Part shown: positions 1-7,804 of the stretch, one piece after another | Position numbering within the stretch: the first letter of the stretch is position 1 | Layout of the letters: the number at the start of each line of letters is the position of its first letter | DNA from: an uncultured Bacteroidales bacterium | GTDB taxonomy: Bacteria; Bacteroidota; Bacteroidia; Bacteroidales; Bacteroidaceae | Assembly (NCBI GenBank): GCA_937896105.1 | Contig: CALBKR010000377.1 | Coordinates: 1 to 8,417, forward strand | Length of the DNA: 8,417 nt | Direction of reading: 5' to 3' | The notes under the pieces: model-generated | What the model saw: the letters and a program-made list of their open reading frames with translations, nothing else | Told to the model about the DNA's origin: nothing | Database searches by the model: none | Translations under genes and position numbers: made by a program

Positions 1-524
1 ACTTTGTTCAGCTGTCGGGCATCAACCGCCCGTCATGGCCACACTTCCGCGACTCACAGCGTGGAATTGCCGCAAAAATACCATACTGTGATTTTGCAGT
101 GTCGAGCGACAAGGGCGACCCTTGGGATGTACACCCAAAGGAGAAGGCACCCATAGGCGAACGCCTTGCACGCCTTGCGCTTAACCAGTACTATGGTATG
201 ACACACATTGCACAGCACGGCCCTACCCCAATGAGCGCAAGGATAGTGGATGGCAGGACAGTCATCGAGTTCGACGATGCCACGACACTGACAACAAGCG
301 ACGGCAAGCCTCTGCGCGGCGTGGAGATTGCCGGAGAGACAGGCAGCTTTGCTCCCGTTGACTTTGAGAAGCAGGCTAAGATTGATGGCAACCGCATAAT
401 AATAGATTCAAAGGCACACCGTGTGCGCTATGCCTGGAAGCCCTACACCGATGCCAACCTTGTGAACGAAGCAGACCTGCCGGCAAGCACGTTTGAAATT
501 ATAGTCAATAAAACAAGATTGTGA
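1..524 (+). CDS. Sialate O-acetylesterase-like SGNH hydrolase, C-terminal part (5' end outside window)
   Basis: The reading frame is open from the left edge (first full codon at 3) to TGA at 522-524, so only the last 173 residues are visible. Family knowledge: sialate O-acetylesterases remove O-acetyl esters from sialic acids so that sialidases and lyases can use host mucin glycans; Bacteroidales versions are usually exported to the periplasm or surface. Seen here: the segment FVQLSGINRPSWPHFRDSQR, typical of the stretch just before the last catalytic block, then DPWDVHPKEK, the D-x-x-H block with the catalytic Asp (codon 126-128) and His (132-134), then the helix IGERLARLALNQYYG. A beta-rich tail follows, ending in VRYAWKPYTDANLVNEADLP, which matches the family's usual C-terminus. 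The catalytic Ser block lies outside the window. The GTG at 99 is internal and not a start. The gene is convergent with the minus-strand unit that follows. The family call is firm, but the exact substrate is inferred. Confidence 0.85.
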   Translation, partial: FVQLSGINRPSWPHFRDSQRGIAAKIPYCDFAVSSDKGDPWDVHPKEKAPIGERLARLALNQYYGMTHIAQHGPTPMSARIVDGRTVIEFDDATTLTTSDGKPLRGVEIAGETGSFAPVDFEKQAKIDGNRIIIDSKAHRVRYAWKPYTDANLVNEADLPASTFEIIVNKTRL

Positions 525-544
525 GCCAAGAGCTATTATATTGA

Positions 545-654
545 ACAAATGATGGTGGCCCAAAAGTGATATACACAAAGCGAACACCCCCGTTAGAATA
601 TTCTAGCGGGGGTGTAATACCTAAAAAAATTAATTTTGAGCCACCATCATTTGT
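545..654. repeat. Nested inverted repeat (outer arms 545-565 and 634-654)
   Basis: The outer arms are ACAAATGATGGTGGC at 545-559 and its exact reverse complement at 640-654. Beyond one mismatch (560/639) five more pairs follow, giving 20 of 21 paired positions. A separate GC-rich hairpin sits at 584-615 inside them. The whole 110-bp block lies between two convergent genes, so a large bidirectional terminator is the simplest reading. Long terminal inverted repeats around a non-coding core also fit a miniature inverted-repeat element, but I see no clear target-site duplication next to the arms. Confidence 0.75.
584..615. terminator. Probable bidirectional transcription terminator hairpin
   Basis: Arms ACACCCCCG (584-592) and CGGGGGTGT (607-615) pair perfectly. 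The stem continues through a G-T wobble (593/606) and four or five A-T and G-C pairs to an AT-rich loop around 598-601. Neither side has a classic uninterrupted U tract: the plus side continues AATACCTAAAAAAA and the minus side TCGCTTTGTG. Termination is therefore inferred mainly from stem strength and from the position between the esterase gene (ends 524, +) and the small gene (ends 683, -). Confidence 0.6.
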
Positions 655-682
655 ATAACCAAATCAGTTACTCTCTTCTATT

Positions 683-892
683 TCATTCCATGTAGTCCCA
701 AATGCCATCCCAAGAGCCACGGTGCTCATTGCTTAGCTGGTCACTGCCGTCACCTTCGGCATAATCATCACCTCCATTTAAAACACCGGAAACAACTAGC
801 AGAATCTGAGGTGCTATCGCCAATTGGCTGACCAGAGGAGATATATACTTCTTTTTATTCTTATCTATTTTCATATACATAGCTATTATCAT
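683..892 (-). CDS. Small KKYISP-type Bacteroidales protein of unknown function
   Basis: This 69-codon frame follows the 1502-residue gene directly. Its first ATG (892-890) overlaps that gene's TGA stop as ATGA, suggesting translational coupling. Two later in-frame starts, ATG at 880-878 and ATG at 874-872 (giving MKIDKNKKKYISP), are also possible. The product has a basic N-terminus with KKKYISP, a hydrophobic stretch APQILLVVSGV (residues 28-38), a Gly-Gly at 40-41, then an acidic, Gly/Asp/Trp-rich tail (DDYAEGDG, WDGIWDYME). From memory, short proteins with a KKYxSP start, a hydrophobic middle and an acidic Gly/Trp tail recur in Prevotella and Bacteroides, often near secreted proteins; their function is not known to me. 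The amino-acid pattern and the overlap make a chance frame unlikely. It could be a small exported or membrane-associated peptide, or a peptide precursor, but neither role is shown by the sequence. Confidence 0.72.
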   Translation of the reverse strand: MIIAMYMKIDKNKKKYISPLVSQLAIAPQILLVVSGVLNGGDDYAEGDGSDQLSNEHRGSWDGIWDYME

Positions 893-3800
893 TTAACCAA
901 TACACGTCTTCCGTTGATTATGTATATACCCCGTACAGTAATCATTTCCAAACGGCGACCCTGAAGATCGAAAATCATATCCTCGTGATGAGTATCATCG
1001 CGCATGCTCTCGACAATGCCCGTAGATTCATCATTTTCTCTATTCTCTATGGCAAATTGATATGATGCAGCACTAAGTGACATCGCATTCGGCATTGGCA
1101 ACCACGCACGATGTCCATTGTTCTGGAAACTCTCTTTACCGGCCTCGAACCCGGTCACAATGCCATCACTGCTTGTCAATGAAGAATATGTCTTCACCTT
1201 GTACATACCTACCCCCTTACTCTTGTTTGCAAGTATATAATGCGTAAAATTCTCCCTCACAGGAATGTAGGTTACTACAACTGTGCCCTCAAGAAGATTT
1301 GTTATTTCGTCTTCATAACAATAGGTTGCCTTTATATCGTCCATACTTACAAGCGTACGTTCATAGTTTACTCCAAAATGGTATGTCCCGGCGGCTGCCT
1401 TGAGCAGGACAGGCAATCCTGCAGGTATGACACCTCCGGATAAAGCCTTAAGGTTGAACACATCTTCATTGGCCGCATAAGCCTTTCCGGTACTTATATC
1501 GACGTGGCTGTTCGTGCTTGTCACAGCCTCATCATAAAGTACATATGCAGTAACGCCCTCGGGTATCCTCAACTCTACCGGTGCATAGAAAGAAGCGACA
1601 CCGGCAGCAGTAACCTTGACCGGAAGCTCATCAACAATCTCCAGTACCCAGTCACGGTTAACAGCTTCATCATCCGCTGTGGAGTATGCCCAATCGATAC
1701 CATCTACCAGATAGTTGCCGCCGTCGAACCTGAAGGTCACACACTCGTGAGAACCGTTCGAAGAAACACCGACTGTACCGCCTTGCACTACAGACTCCTC
1801 ACCCGACTTGGGTATCGCATCATATTTAACAACACCATCAAGAGCCATAATATATCGGCCGGTGTTATAAGAAACGACATCCTGGACATAATCGGCATTC
1901 TTTGTTAATGTCGAATGGAAAATTGTGGCAAATTCAACATCCGGTGCAACATTACCATCAACATCCACCATCTTCAATGTACCGTTTTCCATATCGGAAA
2001 CCACATAGTTGCCCGATGAGGCACCACGCAGACGGTAATATACGACATCGGTAGCACTGTTCTCGTGGAAATTCGGGAAATGATTCACCAACTGATTCAT
2101 AATCTCTATCATTTCCTGCAACATATCTGCAGATATCTCACCACGCGCAACCATCTGTGAGAATGCAACCGGACCAAGAGAGTAATAAGGCTTCAGCATT
2201 GAATAGAGGTGTTCAAAGCCATCCAGTGTGAGACCATTTTCAGGTTCATACACATAGATACCATTACGTTCTCCGTTTCTGTAACGCTCTGCCATTTTGA
2301 AGTATATACCGAACGCAGCCATTCCTTCTATGAATTCGAGATTATTGATATGTATATAATCTGCTACATAACCCGCATTGGTAATATACCATGCTGTTGC
2401 CTTGTTATCGGTTGTCGTAGCCGGTGAAGCCGACATTTCCATCAATCTGCCTTCATTCAATGAGAGATAAGAGTTATTCCCTTCAAAATCCGTGTATATG
2501 TTATATGCAGGGAGTTTGCTGCTGTAGAGAGTGTTCCATCCTGTTATCTCATCGACCAGTACCGGTGCTTCGAAACCGGGAATGCTGAGAAGAGTGAGTT
2601 TGTAATCGTTGGAAGTGGCTGTATCCTCAATCCTGTCAAGCATGACCCACTGACGGATATCCCAGATATTGGCATCCTTTATTTCAACATCGTCAAATGT
2701 GGAATTTGCGCTCAAAGCCCAACCTGCAGAATATCCGTCTTCCCATGCCGATGCCAATATGTATATTGGTGTTGAGAGGGAGTTGAGAAAATCATCCAAA
2801 GCGATTTGTAGAGCATCTACGCTCTCTGTATCATTTGCCACAACATTATTACAGGCAGCCCTCAAGGCATTGTATTTCGCGGTTGGATATTGACCAGCCT
2901 GTGGAAAATCGGCATGGTTATCCTTGTTAAGTTCAAGATAATATTCTGCCTTTAGCTTTACAAGCTCAACGGCCGGTTCCATGATATCCTCACTCATATA
3001 ACTTGCCGAATAGAATGAATCTAGCAATTGAGAAGCATTTGCAACATCGCTATTGGACGGGAAGATATAGAACTCGGACAATGCGAACTCCTGCTCGCCT
3101 ACACCGGTATTTGTCTCCTCGACTGTAAAACGCAAATACTTGTATGCTGTACCCCCTTCATTCATCACACCCGAAAGGTAATACATATTGTCGTACATAG
3201 ACGATGTATTTATGCCTGTTGCAATAGGTGTAAAGATTGTACCATCATTACTGCCCTCAACAGAAACGCTTACCGGTACATAATCGGCAACAGCCGTATA
3301 AGGTGTCATATAGAAATGGAAACCGCTGACTGGAGTTTCTAACATAACCTGCAGATAGTGTTTGTCGCTATCGCCATCATTCTGTGTAGCAAAGAATGTC
3401 GCATGGTCATTATCGACAAGGTTGCAGGTCGATGACTCCGGGATTGATGCCGGCTTATTGCTACTGTAATGGCTACACCCATCCTTTACAAGACCATATA
3501 TTCCTTGCAAAAGTTGCGGATACAGAATTGCCGCTTCGCCTGCATGTCTGTAGAATTCATCTTCAATCTTGGAATCTCCAAAGTCGAAACGCCACAGGGT
3601 TCCCACAGCTTTCTTCGCATCATCATCTGTACCGTACCGCTCTAATGAAATTTCATTGGAATCCGGATCAGACAACACCAGATAGCAATCCTCGAAACCG
3701 GTGTCATCAGATCTTATGAGTGTAGTAGTCCACAAGTCTGTCATCAAATCGTAACTGAAATTGATTTCCTGAGGGTTTATCAGCCAACTGCCGGCCTTCT

Positions 3801-5397
3801 CAATCTCTGGAGTCAGTTCTGCCTCAATAACTCCATCACCATCTTCGTCGGATGGAACACCCAAGTACTTGCCTACAGCATTGTTGTACAGATGCATCTT
3901 TGGATTACCGTTTGTCAATTCGACGAACATCTGCCATACGTTAGAATGGGCATTCTTGCTGTTATTTATGGTCAACAATGTGGAGTTGGCAGCTAGAGTA
4001 TTATTTATTGTGTCGCCGGTCTCGGGATCGACATGACCCACATTATATATACTTATCTCCTCGTTTATATCAATAAAATTAATGTAGGTAAAAAAATCGG
4101 TAATACGTTTATGATTGCTCCTTACCGCATTAAGTTCTCCCACACCGTTTATATACCCTTTGTCAATGGAAGCAGCACCAAGAAGCACGCCATACACAAT
4201 AGCATATGTTTTATATATAGACAGTTTCTGCGCTGTTTGAAGTTTATCCACAGACCCAAGCAGCAAAGTCTCCAGTTCTGAAATCACATTACCGTTACTT
4301 GCAAAACCGAATATCTCTCTAAAATTAGAAATACGCTCAAATTCCCATAGCGAACGCTCACCAAAAGCTCCGGTTTGCAGCAAGCCGGTCTCACTATCGG
4401 ATAGCCAAATATCGTTTGCGGCAATGTCGCCCGAAGCCGATATCCAGTATTGATTACTGCCTGTTCCGGTCTCGAATATTTTGAAGACACTTCCGTTTCT
4501 TGACCATCGGTCAGTACCATTGCACAACAATGGACCGGCAGTATAGTTATGCAGTTCAACACCGTCGCCCGACTGCAGAGCAAAAAACAGAGAACAGCTG
4601 TCAGGCGATGTAACTGTGCTCATAGAAACGTTTGCACCTTCATAGTGTATATACTTGCCGCTATCTACATTTCTTATAACATACCACAGAGTATCCTGAG
4701 CGGTACTAGGCAACGGAGCAACGGGTAACGCTTCTGCCTGCCAGAAACAATACTCATCAAGTTCTCCAACAACAACTGTCCCGGTTTCAGGATCATAACG
4801 CCATATTTTACCTTGGCCGTCAGTACTCTCGTCTGATATATAAAAACCGTTGTTTCCTTCTGATACATGAAAATAGAAACTCTTGGCCGTTCCAAGATCG
4901 ACAAGGCCGCTTGCAGCCCAAGCATTTACATCGGGACCATAGAAATAGTACCTGCGGCCATACTCATTTTTCGAAGTACACTTTAGGTTATAGAAGGACA
5001 TACCATCACCTGTCCTCAACAGGGTCCTGTTTTCAAAGAAGAACATACATGATTCGTCGGGTACTTCAACTGTACGTAATGCCGAATTGATTCCGGTGTA
5101 TTGCAAGTATTCACCGGTCTTCACATTCCTTATATAATAATATTTAGTGTTTTCCGTCGCTTCGGGAAGACGTTGCCGTTCGGTAAAGGGAATCTCGGCA
5201 GAACGTGATGCCACACTCTTCGCCTTTGATTTATTCTTGACATTTTTTGCAAAACAAGACAACCTGCCAAAGACATTTTCAGCAGAGAAATCCGAGAGAG
5301 ACAATTCCTCTTTCGGTAACTTTAAACCGATTTGTGCATTCACATTAGAGAATGCACAAATAGCCGCCACAAGCAGCATGACAGATAATTTTTTCAT
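889..5397 (-). CDS. Large exported multi-domain protein with F5/8C (discoidin) and repeated beta modules
   Basis: This 1502-residue protein has no catalytic domain I can recognise. Residues 1-21 are a signal peptide (MKKLSVMLLVAAICAFSNVNA, probable signal peptidase I cut before Q22). Residues 85-224 and 236-356 are two related modules, each opening with YYIRNVKTGEYLQY or WYVIRNVDSGKYIHY and closing with an IW...ETG...W segment. Similar pieces appear around 435-560 (MHLYNNAVGKYLGV), 870-1010 and 1117-1255 (YYRLRGASSGNYVV), resembling ricin-like beta-trefoil units. Residues about 635-780 look like an F5/8 type C domain (NLVDNDHATFFAT, HYLQVMLETPVSGF, VSVEGSNDGTIFTPI). Residues about 785-875 are helical and FIVAR-like. 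Residues 1258-1400 form a beta module often seen near Bacteroidales C-termini (VTAAGVASFYAPVELRIPEG). The protein ends IFDLQGRRLEMI...GIYIINGRRVLVK, similar to the tail of type IX-type sorting domains but short. Role inferred: surface or secreted glycan- or host-binding protein. The small gene at 683-892 is overlapped and probably cotranscribed. Confidence 0.88.
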   Translation of the reverse strand: MKKLSVMLLVAAICAFSNVNAQIGLKLPKEELSLSDFSAENVFGRLSCFAKNVKNKSKAKSVASRSAEIPFTERQRLPEATENTKYYYIRNVKTGEYLQYTGINSALRTVEVPDESCMFFFENRTLLRTGDGMSFYNLKCTSKNEYGRRYYFYGPDVNAWAASGLVDLGTAKSFYFHVSEGNNGFYISDESTDGQGKIWRYDPETGTVVVGELDEYCFWQAEALPVAPLPSTAQDTLWYVIRNVDSGKYIHYEGANVSMSTVTSPDSCSLFFALQSGDGVELHNYTAGPLLCNGTDRWSRNGSVFKIFETGTGSNQYWISASGDIAANDIWLSDSETGLLQTGAFGERSLWEFERISNFREIFGFASNGNVISELETLLLGSVDKLQTAQKLSIYKTYAIVYGVLLGAASIDKGYINGVGELNAVRSNHKRITDFFTYINFIDINEEISIYNVGHVDPETGDTINNTLAANSTLLTINNSKNAHSNVWQMFVELTNGNPKMHLYNNAVGKYLGVPSDEDGDGVIEAELTPEIEKAGSWLINPQEINFSYDLMTDLWTTTLIRSDDTGFEDCYLVLSDPDSNEISLERYGTDDDAKKAVGTLWRFDFGDSKIEDEFYRHAGEAAILYPQLLQGIYGLVKDGCSHYSSNKPASIPESSTCNLVDNDHATFFATQNDGDSDKHYLQVMLETPVSGFHFYMTPYTAVADYVPVSVSVEGSNDGTIFTPIATGINTSSMYDNMYYLSGVMNEGGTAYKYLRFTVEETNTGVGEQEFALSEFYIFPSNSDVANASQLLDSFYSASYMSEDIMEPAVELVKLKAEYYLELNKDNHADFPQAGQYPTAKYNALRAACNNVVANDTESVDALQIALDDFLNSLSTPIYILASAWEDGYSAGWALSANSTFDDVEIKDANIWDIRQWVMLDRIEDTATSNDYKLTLLSIPGFEAPVLVDEITGWNTLYSSKLPAYNIYTDFEGNNSYLSLNEGRLMEMSASPATTTDNKATAWYITNAGYVADYIHINNLEFIEGMAAFGIYFKMAERYRNGERNGIYVYEPENGLTLDGFEHLYSMLKPYYSLGPVAFSQMVARGEISADMLQEMIEIMNQLVNHFPNFHENSATDVVYYRLRGASSGNYVVSDMENGTLKMVDVDGNVAPDVEFATIFHSTLTKNADYVQDVVSYNTGRYIMALDGVVKYDAIPKSGEESVVQGGTVGVSSNGSHECVTFRFDGGNYLVDGIDWAYSTADDEAVNRDWVLEIVDELPVKVTAAGVASFYAPVELRIPEGVTAYVLYDEAVTSTNSHVDISTGKAYAANEDVFNLKALSGGVIPAGLPVLLKAAAGTYHFGVNYERTLVSMDDIKATYCYEDEITNLLEGTVVVTYIPVRENFTHYILANKSKGVGMYKVKTYSSLTSSDGIVTGFEAGKESFQNNGHRAWLPMPNAMSLSAASYQFAIENRENDESTGIVESMRDDTHHEDMIFDLQGRRLEMITVRGIYIINGRRVLVK

Positions 5398-5505
5398 ATA
5401 TTTTTATATTAATTATTTACAAACGCTTGTTTTACAAATTGTTCCATTCGCAAAGCATAATTCTCCAATAGGGAGCGCGAATATATTTCAAAAAGTTATA
5501 TTTTA

Positions 5506-5513
5506 CCCCCCCC
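5506..5513. repeat. C8 homopolymer tract upstream of the large secreted-protein gene
   Basis: Eight consecutive C residues (G8 on the minus strand) stand in an otherwise AT-rich region, about 110 bp upstream of the ATG of the 1502-residue gene. G/C homopolymers can change length by slipped-strand mispairing. This tract is outside any coding frame, so an effect could only be on transcription, and that is inference. Confidence 0.6.
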
Positions 5514-5566
5514 AATTGTTAAATTTTGTTAATTATAATAAATATGAACAAAAGTTTATACAATTG
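5513..5566. repeat. Imperfect AT-rich inverted repeat in the divergent promoter region
   Basis: The left arm (5513-5530) contains CAATTG, TAAA and TTTTGTT. The right arm (5547-5566) contains AACAAAA, TTTA and CAATTG in mirror order. All 17 of these bases pair, separated only by small bulges. The spacer is 16 nt (5531-5546). It could be an operator, a hairpin in a 5' leader of the divergent genes, or chance symmetry in AT-rich DNA. Confidence 0.45.
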
Positions 5567-5728
5567 CCAAAACAAAATATCATATAGTATAAAATTCGGA
5601 CATTATCCATAAGCACGATTAGTTTATTGCCGACAAATGACAAATAATATTTCTAAGATTTACACACCACAGCAAAAAGCAAAATGACGATTTTTTTGTT
5701 AATACATCGAATATCATTTTAATATTAC

Positions 5729-5736
5729 TAAATTTG
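5729..5736 (+). promoter_or_regulatory. Candidate Bacteroidales -7 box for gmd-fcl
   Basis: TAAATTTG matches the TAnnTTTG consensus known for the main sigma factor of Bacteroidetes. It ends 15 nt before the gmd ATG, which would give a leader of only about 10 nt. The nearest upstream TTTG (5695-5698) is 30 nt away, longer than the usual spacing of about 20, so the -33 element is weak or absent. Confidence 0.35.
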
Positions 5737-5751
5737 CAAAATACATTTGAG

Positions 5752-6840
5752 ATGAAAACAGCACTTATAACAGGAATAACAGGCCAGGACGGTTCATTCC
5801 TTTCAGAACTTTTGCTTGAGAAGGGATATGATGTGCACGGGACAATACGCCGCTCATCTGTCGACTACCGCGAACGTATCGCACACCTCGAGGGACACCC
5901 GAATTTCCACCTGCATTATGCCGACCTCGGCGACTCGATGAGCCTCATACAGGTTATCGGCAAGGTGCGCCCCGACGAGATATACAACCTTGCGGCACAA
6001 AGCCACGTACAGGTGAGCTTCGACTCGCCCGAGTTCACAGCTAATGTAGACGCTACAGGTGTATTGCGAGTGCTTGAAGCAGTGCGCCTGTGCGGCCTTG
6101 CCGAGACTTGCCACATATATCAGGCATCGACATCGGAGCTGTATGGCAAAGTCGAGGAGGTTCCGCAGAACGAGAACACGCCGTTCCACCCTTACAGCCC
6201 TTACGCTGTTGCAAAGCTCTATGGTCATTGGATTGTGAAGGAGTACCGCGAGGCATACAATATGTTCTGCTGTTCGGGTATCCTCTTCAACCACGAGAGC
6301 GAGCGCCGCGGCGAGACATTCGTCACACGCAAGATTACACTTGCAGCCGCACGCATTGCACAGGGCAAGCAGGAGAAGCTCTACCTCGGCAACCTATCAT
6401 CATTGCGCGACTGGGGATATGCCAAGGATTATGTGGAGTGTATGTGGCTGATGCTGCAGAACGACAAGCCCGAGGATTTCGTAATTGCAACAGGCGAGCA
6501 GCACTCGGTACGCGAGTTCTGCTACTATGCATTCAAGCACGTAGGCATTGAACTGGAGTTCAAGGGAGAGGGCGCCGACGAGAAGGGTATCGACAAGTCC
6601 ACCGGCAAGGTACTCATAGAGGTATCGCCCGATTTCTACCGCCCGACCGATGTGGTTAACCTGTGGGGCGACCCGTCAAAGGCACGCAAGAAGCTCGGAT
6701 GGAACCCTCAGAAGACCACATTCGAGCAACTTGTAAAGATTATGGTCGACTCCGATATGGCAAAGGTTGCAATAGAGAAGGCCGGCGACAGGATAAGGAT
6801 GAACCTTGCCGAGTATCTCGAACGTGGTATCGTGAAATAA
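5752..6840 (+). CDS. gmd: GDP-mannose 4,6-dehydratase
   Basis: Gmd converts GDP-D-mannose to GDP-4-keto-6-deoxy-D-mannose in the cytoplasm, the first step of de novo GDP-L-fucose synthesis. The 362-residue product has the usual family length and an extended short-chain dehydrogenase (Rossmann) fold. The NADP-binding motif is GITGQDG (G8, G11, G14), followed by the family segment GTIRRSS (30-36). The catalytic residues are in place: T127 and E129 in [10 protein letters not shown], and Y151 and K155 in [30 protein letters not shown] (178-195) and [17 protein letters not shown] (285-301) are further Gmd signatures. I chose ATG 5752 because it gives the standard [14 protein letters not shown] start; a TTG at 5734 would add six residues that do not belong to the family. 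fcl follows after 13 nt, so the two genes form an operon. Its base composition is visibly richer in G+C than that of the flanking intergenic DNA. Fucose is likely destined for capsule or glycoprotein O-glycans. Confidence 0.97.
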   Translation: MKTALITGITGQDGSFLSELLLEKGYDVHGTIRRSSVDYRERIAHLEGHPNFHLHYADLGDSMSLIQVIGKVRPDEIYNLAAQSHVQVSFDSPEFTANVDATGVLRVLEAVRLCGLAETCHIYQASTSELYGKVEEVPQNENTPFHPYSPYAVAKLYGHWIVKEYREAYNMFCCSGILFNHESERRGETFVTRKITLAAARIAQGKQEKLYLGNLSSLRDWGYAKDYVECMWLMLQNDKPEDFVIATGEQHSVREFCYYAFKHVGIELEFKGEGADEKGIDKSTGKVLIEVSPDFYRPTDVVNLWGDPSKARKKLGWNPQKTTFEQLVKIMVDSDMAKVAIEKAGDRIRMNLAEYLERGIVK

Positions 6841-6853
6841 AAGCACTACGACT

Positions 6854-7798
6854 ATGATGGAGAAGAATTCAAAGATATATGTAGCAGGACATCGCGGTAT
6901 GGTTGGCTCGGCCATTGTGCGCGAGCTGCAACGCCAGGGCTATACCAACATCATCACACGCACACACAGCGAGCTCGACCTGTGCCGCCAGGAGCAGGTT
7001 GAGCAGTTCTTTGCGGCCGAGAAGCCCGAATATGTATTCCTTGCTGCAGCAAAAGTGGGCGGCATCATCGCCAACCACACGGCACTTGCCGATTTTATGT
7101 ACGACAACATGATGCTCGAGATGAATGTCATCAACGCCGCCTGGCGCAACGGTTGCAAGAAGCTGGAGTTCCTTGGCTCGTCGTGCATCTACCCACGTAT
7201 GGCACCACAGCCAATGAAGGAGAACTGCCTGCTGACATCGGAACTTGAACCCACCAACGAGGCATACGCGCTTGCGAAAATATCGGGACTGAAATACTGC
7301 GAGTACCTCAACCGCCAGTATGGCACCGACTACATAAGCGTTATGCCCACCAACCTCTATGGCCCCAACGACAACTACCACCCCACTCACAGCCACGTGT
7401 TACCTGCGCTCATACGCCGTTTCCACGAAGCAAAGGAGAACGGAGCGGCAGAGGTCGTATGCTGGGGGGACGGCACGCCTATGCGCGAATTCCTTTATGT
7501 CGATGACCTTGCCGACCTGTGCGTGTTCCTGATGAACAACTACAGCGGCAACGAGACAGTCAACGCCGGCAGCGGAAAGGAGATTTCTATAAAGGAACTC
7601 ACCACTCTGGTTGCCGATGTCGTAGGCTACACCGGAGAGATAAAGTGGGACACAAGCAAGCCCAACGGAACACCGCGCAAACTGCTCGATGTATCGAAGA
7701 GCGCTGCACTCGGCTGGCGCTACAAGACGGAACTGAGAGACGGCATACGCCTGTCATATGAGGATTTCCTTAACAACCCGACAAGAGCAGAAAGATAA
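6854..7798 (+). CDS. fcl: GDP-L-fucose synthase (GDP-4-keto-6-deoxymannose 3,5-epimerase/4-reductase)
   Basis: Fcl (also called WcaG) takes the Gmd product, epimerises it at C3 and C5 and reduces it with NADPH to GDP-L-fucose. The 314-residue protein has the normal family length. The dinucleotide motif is [12 protein letters not shown] (G12, G15, G18). Active-site residues line up with the E. coli enzyme at a shift of +2: S109 and C111 in [11 protein letters not shown]138 and K142 in [11 protein letters not shown], and H181 in [25 protein letters not shown] (164-175) and [17 protein letters not shown] (204-220) are typical of the family. Two ATG codons stand in tandem (6854 and 6857) and the sequence does not decide between them. 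The gene begins 13 nt after the gmd stop, so transcription with gmd is very likely. A strong palindromic terminator follows 6 nt after its stop. No defects are visible. Confidence 0.97.
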   Translation: MMEKNSKIYVAGHRGMVGSAIVRELQRQGYTNIITRTHSELDLCRQEQVEQFFAAEKPEYVFLAAAKVGGIIANHTALADFMYDNMMLEMNVINAAWRNGCKKLEFLGSSCIYPRMAPQPMKENCLLTSELEPTNEAYALAKISGLKYCEYLNRQYGTDYISVMPTNLYGPNDNYHPTHSHVLPALIRRFHEAKENGAAEVVCWGDGTPMREFLYVDDLADLCVFLMNNYSGNETVNAGSGKEISIKELTTLVADVVGYTGEIKWDTSKPNGTPRKLLDVSKSAALGWRYKTELRDGIRLSYEDFLNNPTRAER

Positions 7799-7804
7799 TT
7801 ACTG

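Larger units (their letters stand above)
5398..5751. other. AT-rich divergent intergenic region
   Basis: This is the gap between the divergently transcribed large secreted-protein gene and gmd, and it must hold the promoters for both. It contains a C8 run (5506-5513), an imperfect inverted repeat (5513-5566), a tandem GACAAAT GACAAAT (5632-5645) and a TAnnTTTG box at 5729-5736. On the minus strand I find no exact TAnnTTTG box. The closest is TATGCTTTG (5459-5451), with one extra base between TA and TTTG, so the large gene's promoter is unassigned. I see no convincing small gene or structured RNA here. An open plus-strand frame entering this region from inside the large gene is antisense and has no protein-like features. 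Confidence 0.7.

Noticed and set aside
99..524. GTG at 99 as the start of a 141-residue protein
   Set aside because: The frame is open back to the left edge and the upstream residues (FVQLSGINRPSW...) belong to the same esterase family, so this is an internal Val codon of a truncated gene.
517..528. Dockerin-type or EF-hand calcium loop in the large protein (residue numbers; DEDGDGVIEAEL)
   Set aside because: It has D-x-D-x-D-G but lacks the acidic residue at position 12 and shows no second copy, so a dockerin or EF-hand call is not supported.
1504..1908. Antisense plus-strand frames inside the large gene (also 3028-3342 and 3396-3719)
   Set aside because: They have Cys/His/Arg-rich composition typical of reverse-frame shadows, no conserved motifs, and are fully covered by a gene with clear domain structure.
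5147..5587. Plus-strand open frame across the start of the large gene and into the intergenic region
   Set aside because: It is antisense to the signal peptide region, has no recognisable domain and no sensible start context, and looks like a shadow frame.
5734..5751. TTG start giving six extra residues on Gmd
   Set aside because: The added residues do not belong to the family, and ATG 5752 gives the conserved [14 protein letters not shown] start. The TTG also lies inside the promoter-like TAAATTTG box.
5729..5751. Complete -33/-7 promoter for gmd
   Set aside because: Only the -7-like box is present. The nearest TTTG (5695-5698) is 30 nt upstream, outside normal spacing, so only the single box was listed at low confidence.
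6090..6551. Alternative frame inside gmd encoding 153 residues
   Set aside because: It is fully overlapped by a Gmd frame with all catalytic residues. Its composition (Arg, Cys and Gln rich) reflects GC-rich codons read out of frame.
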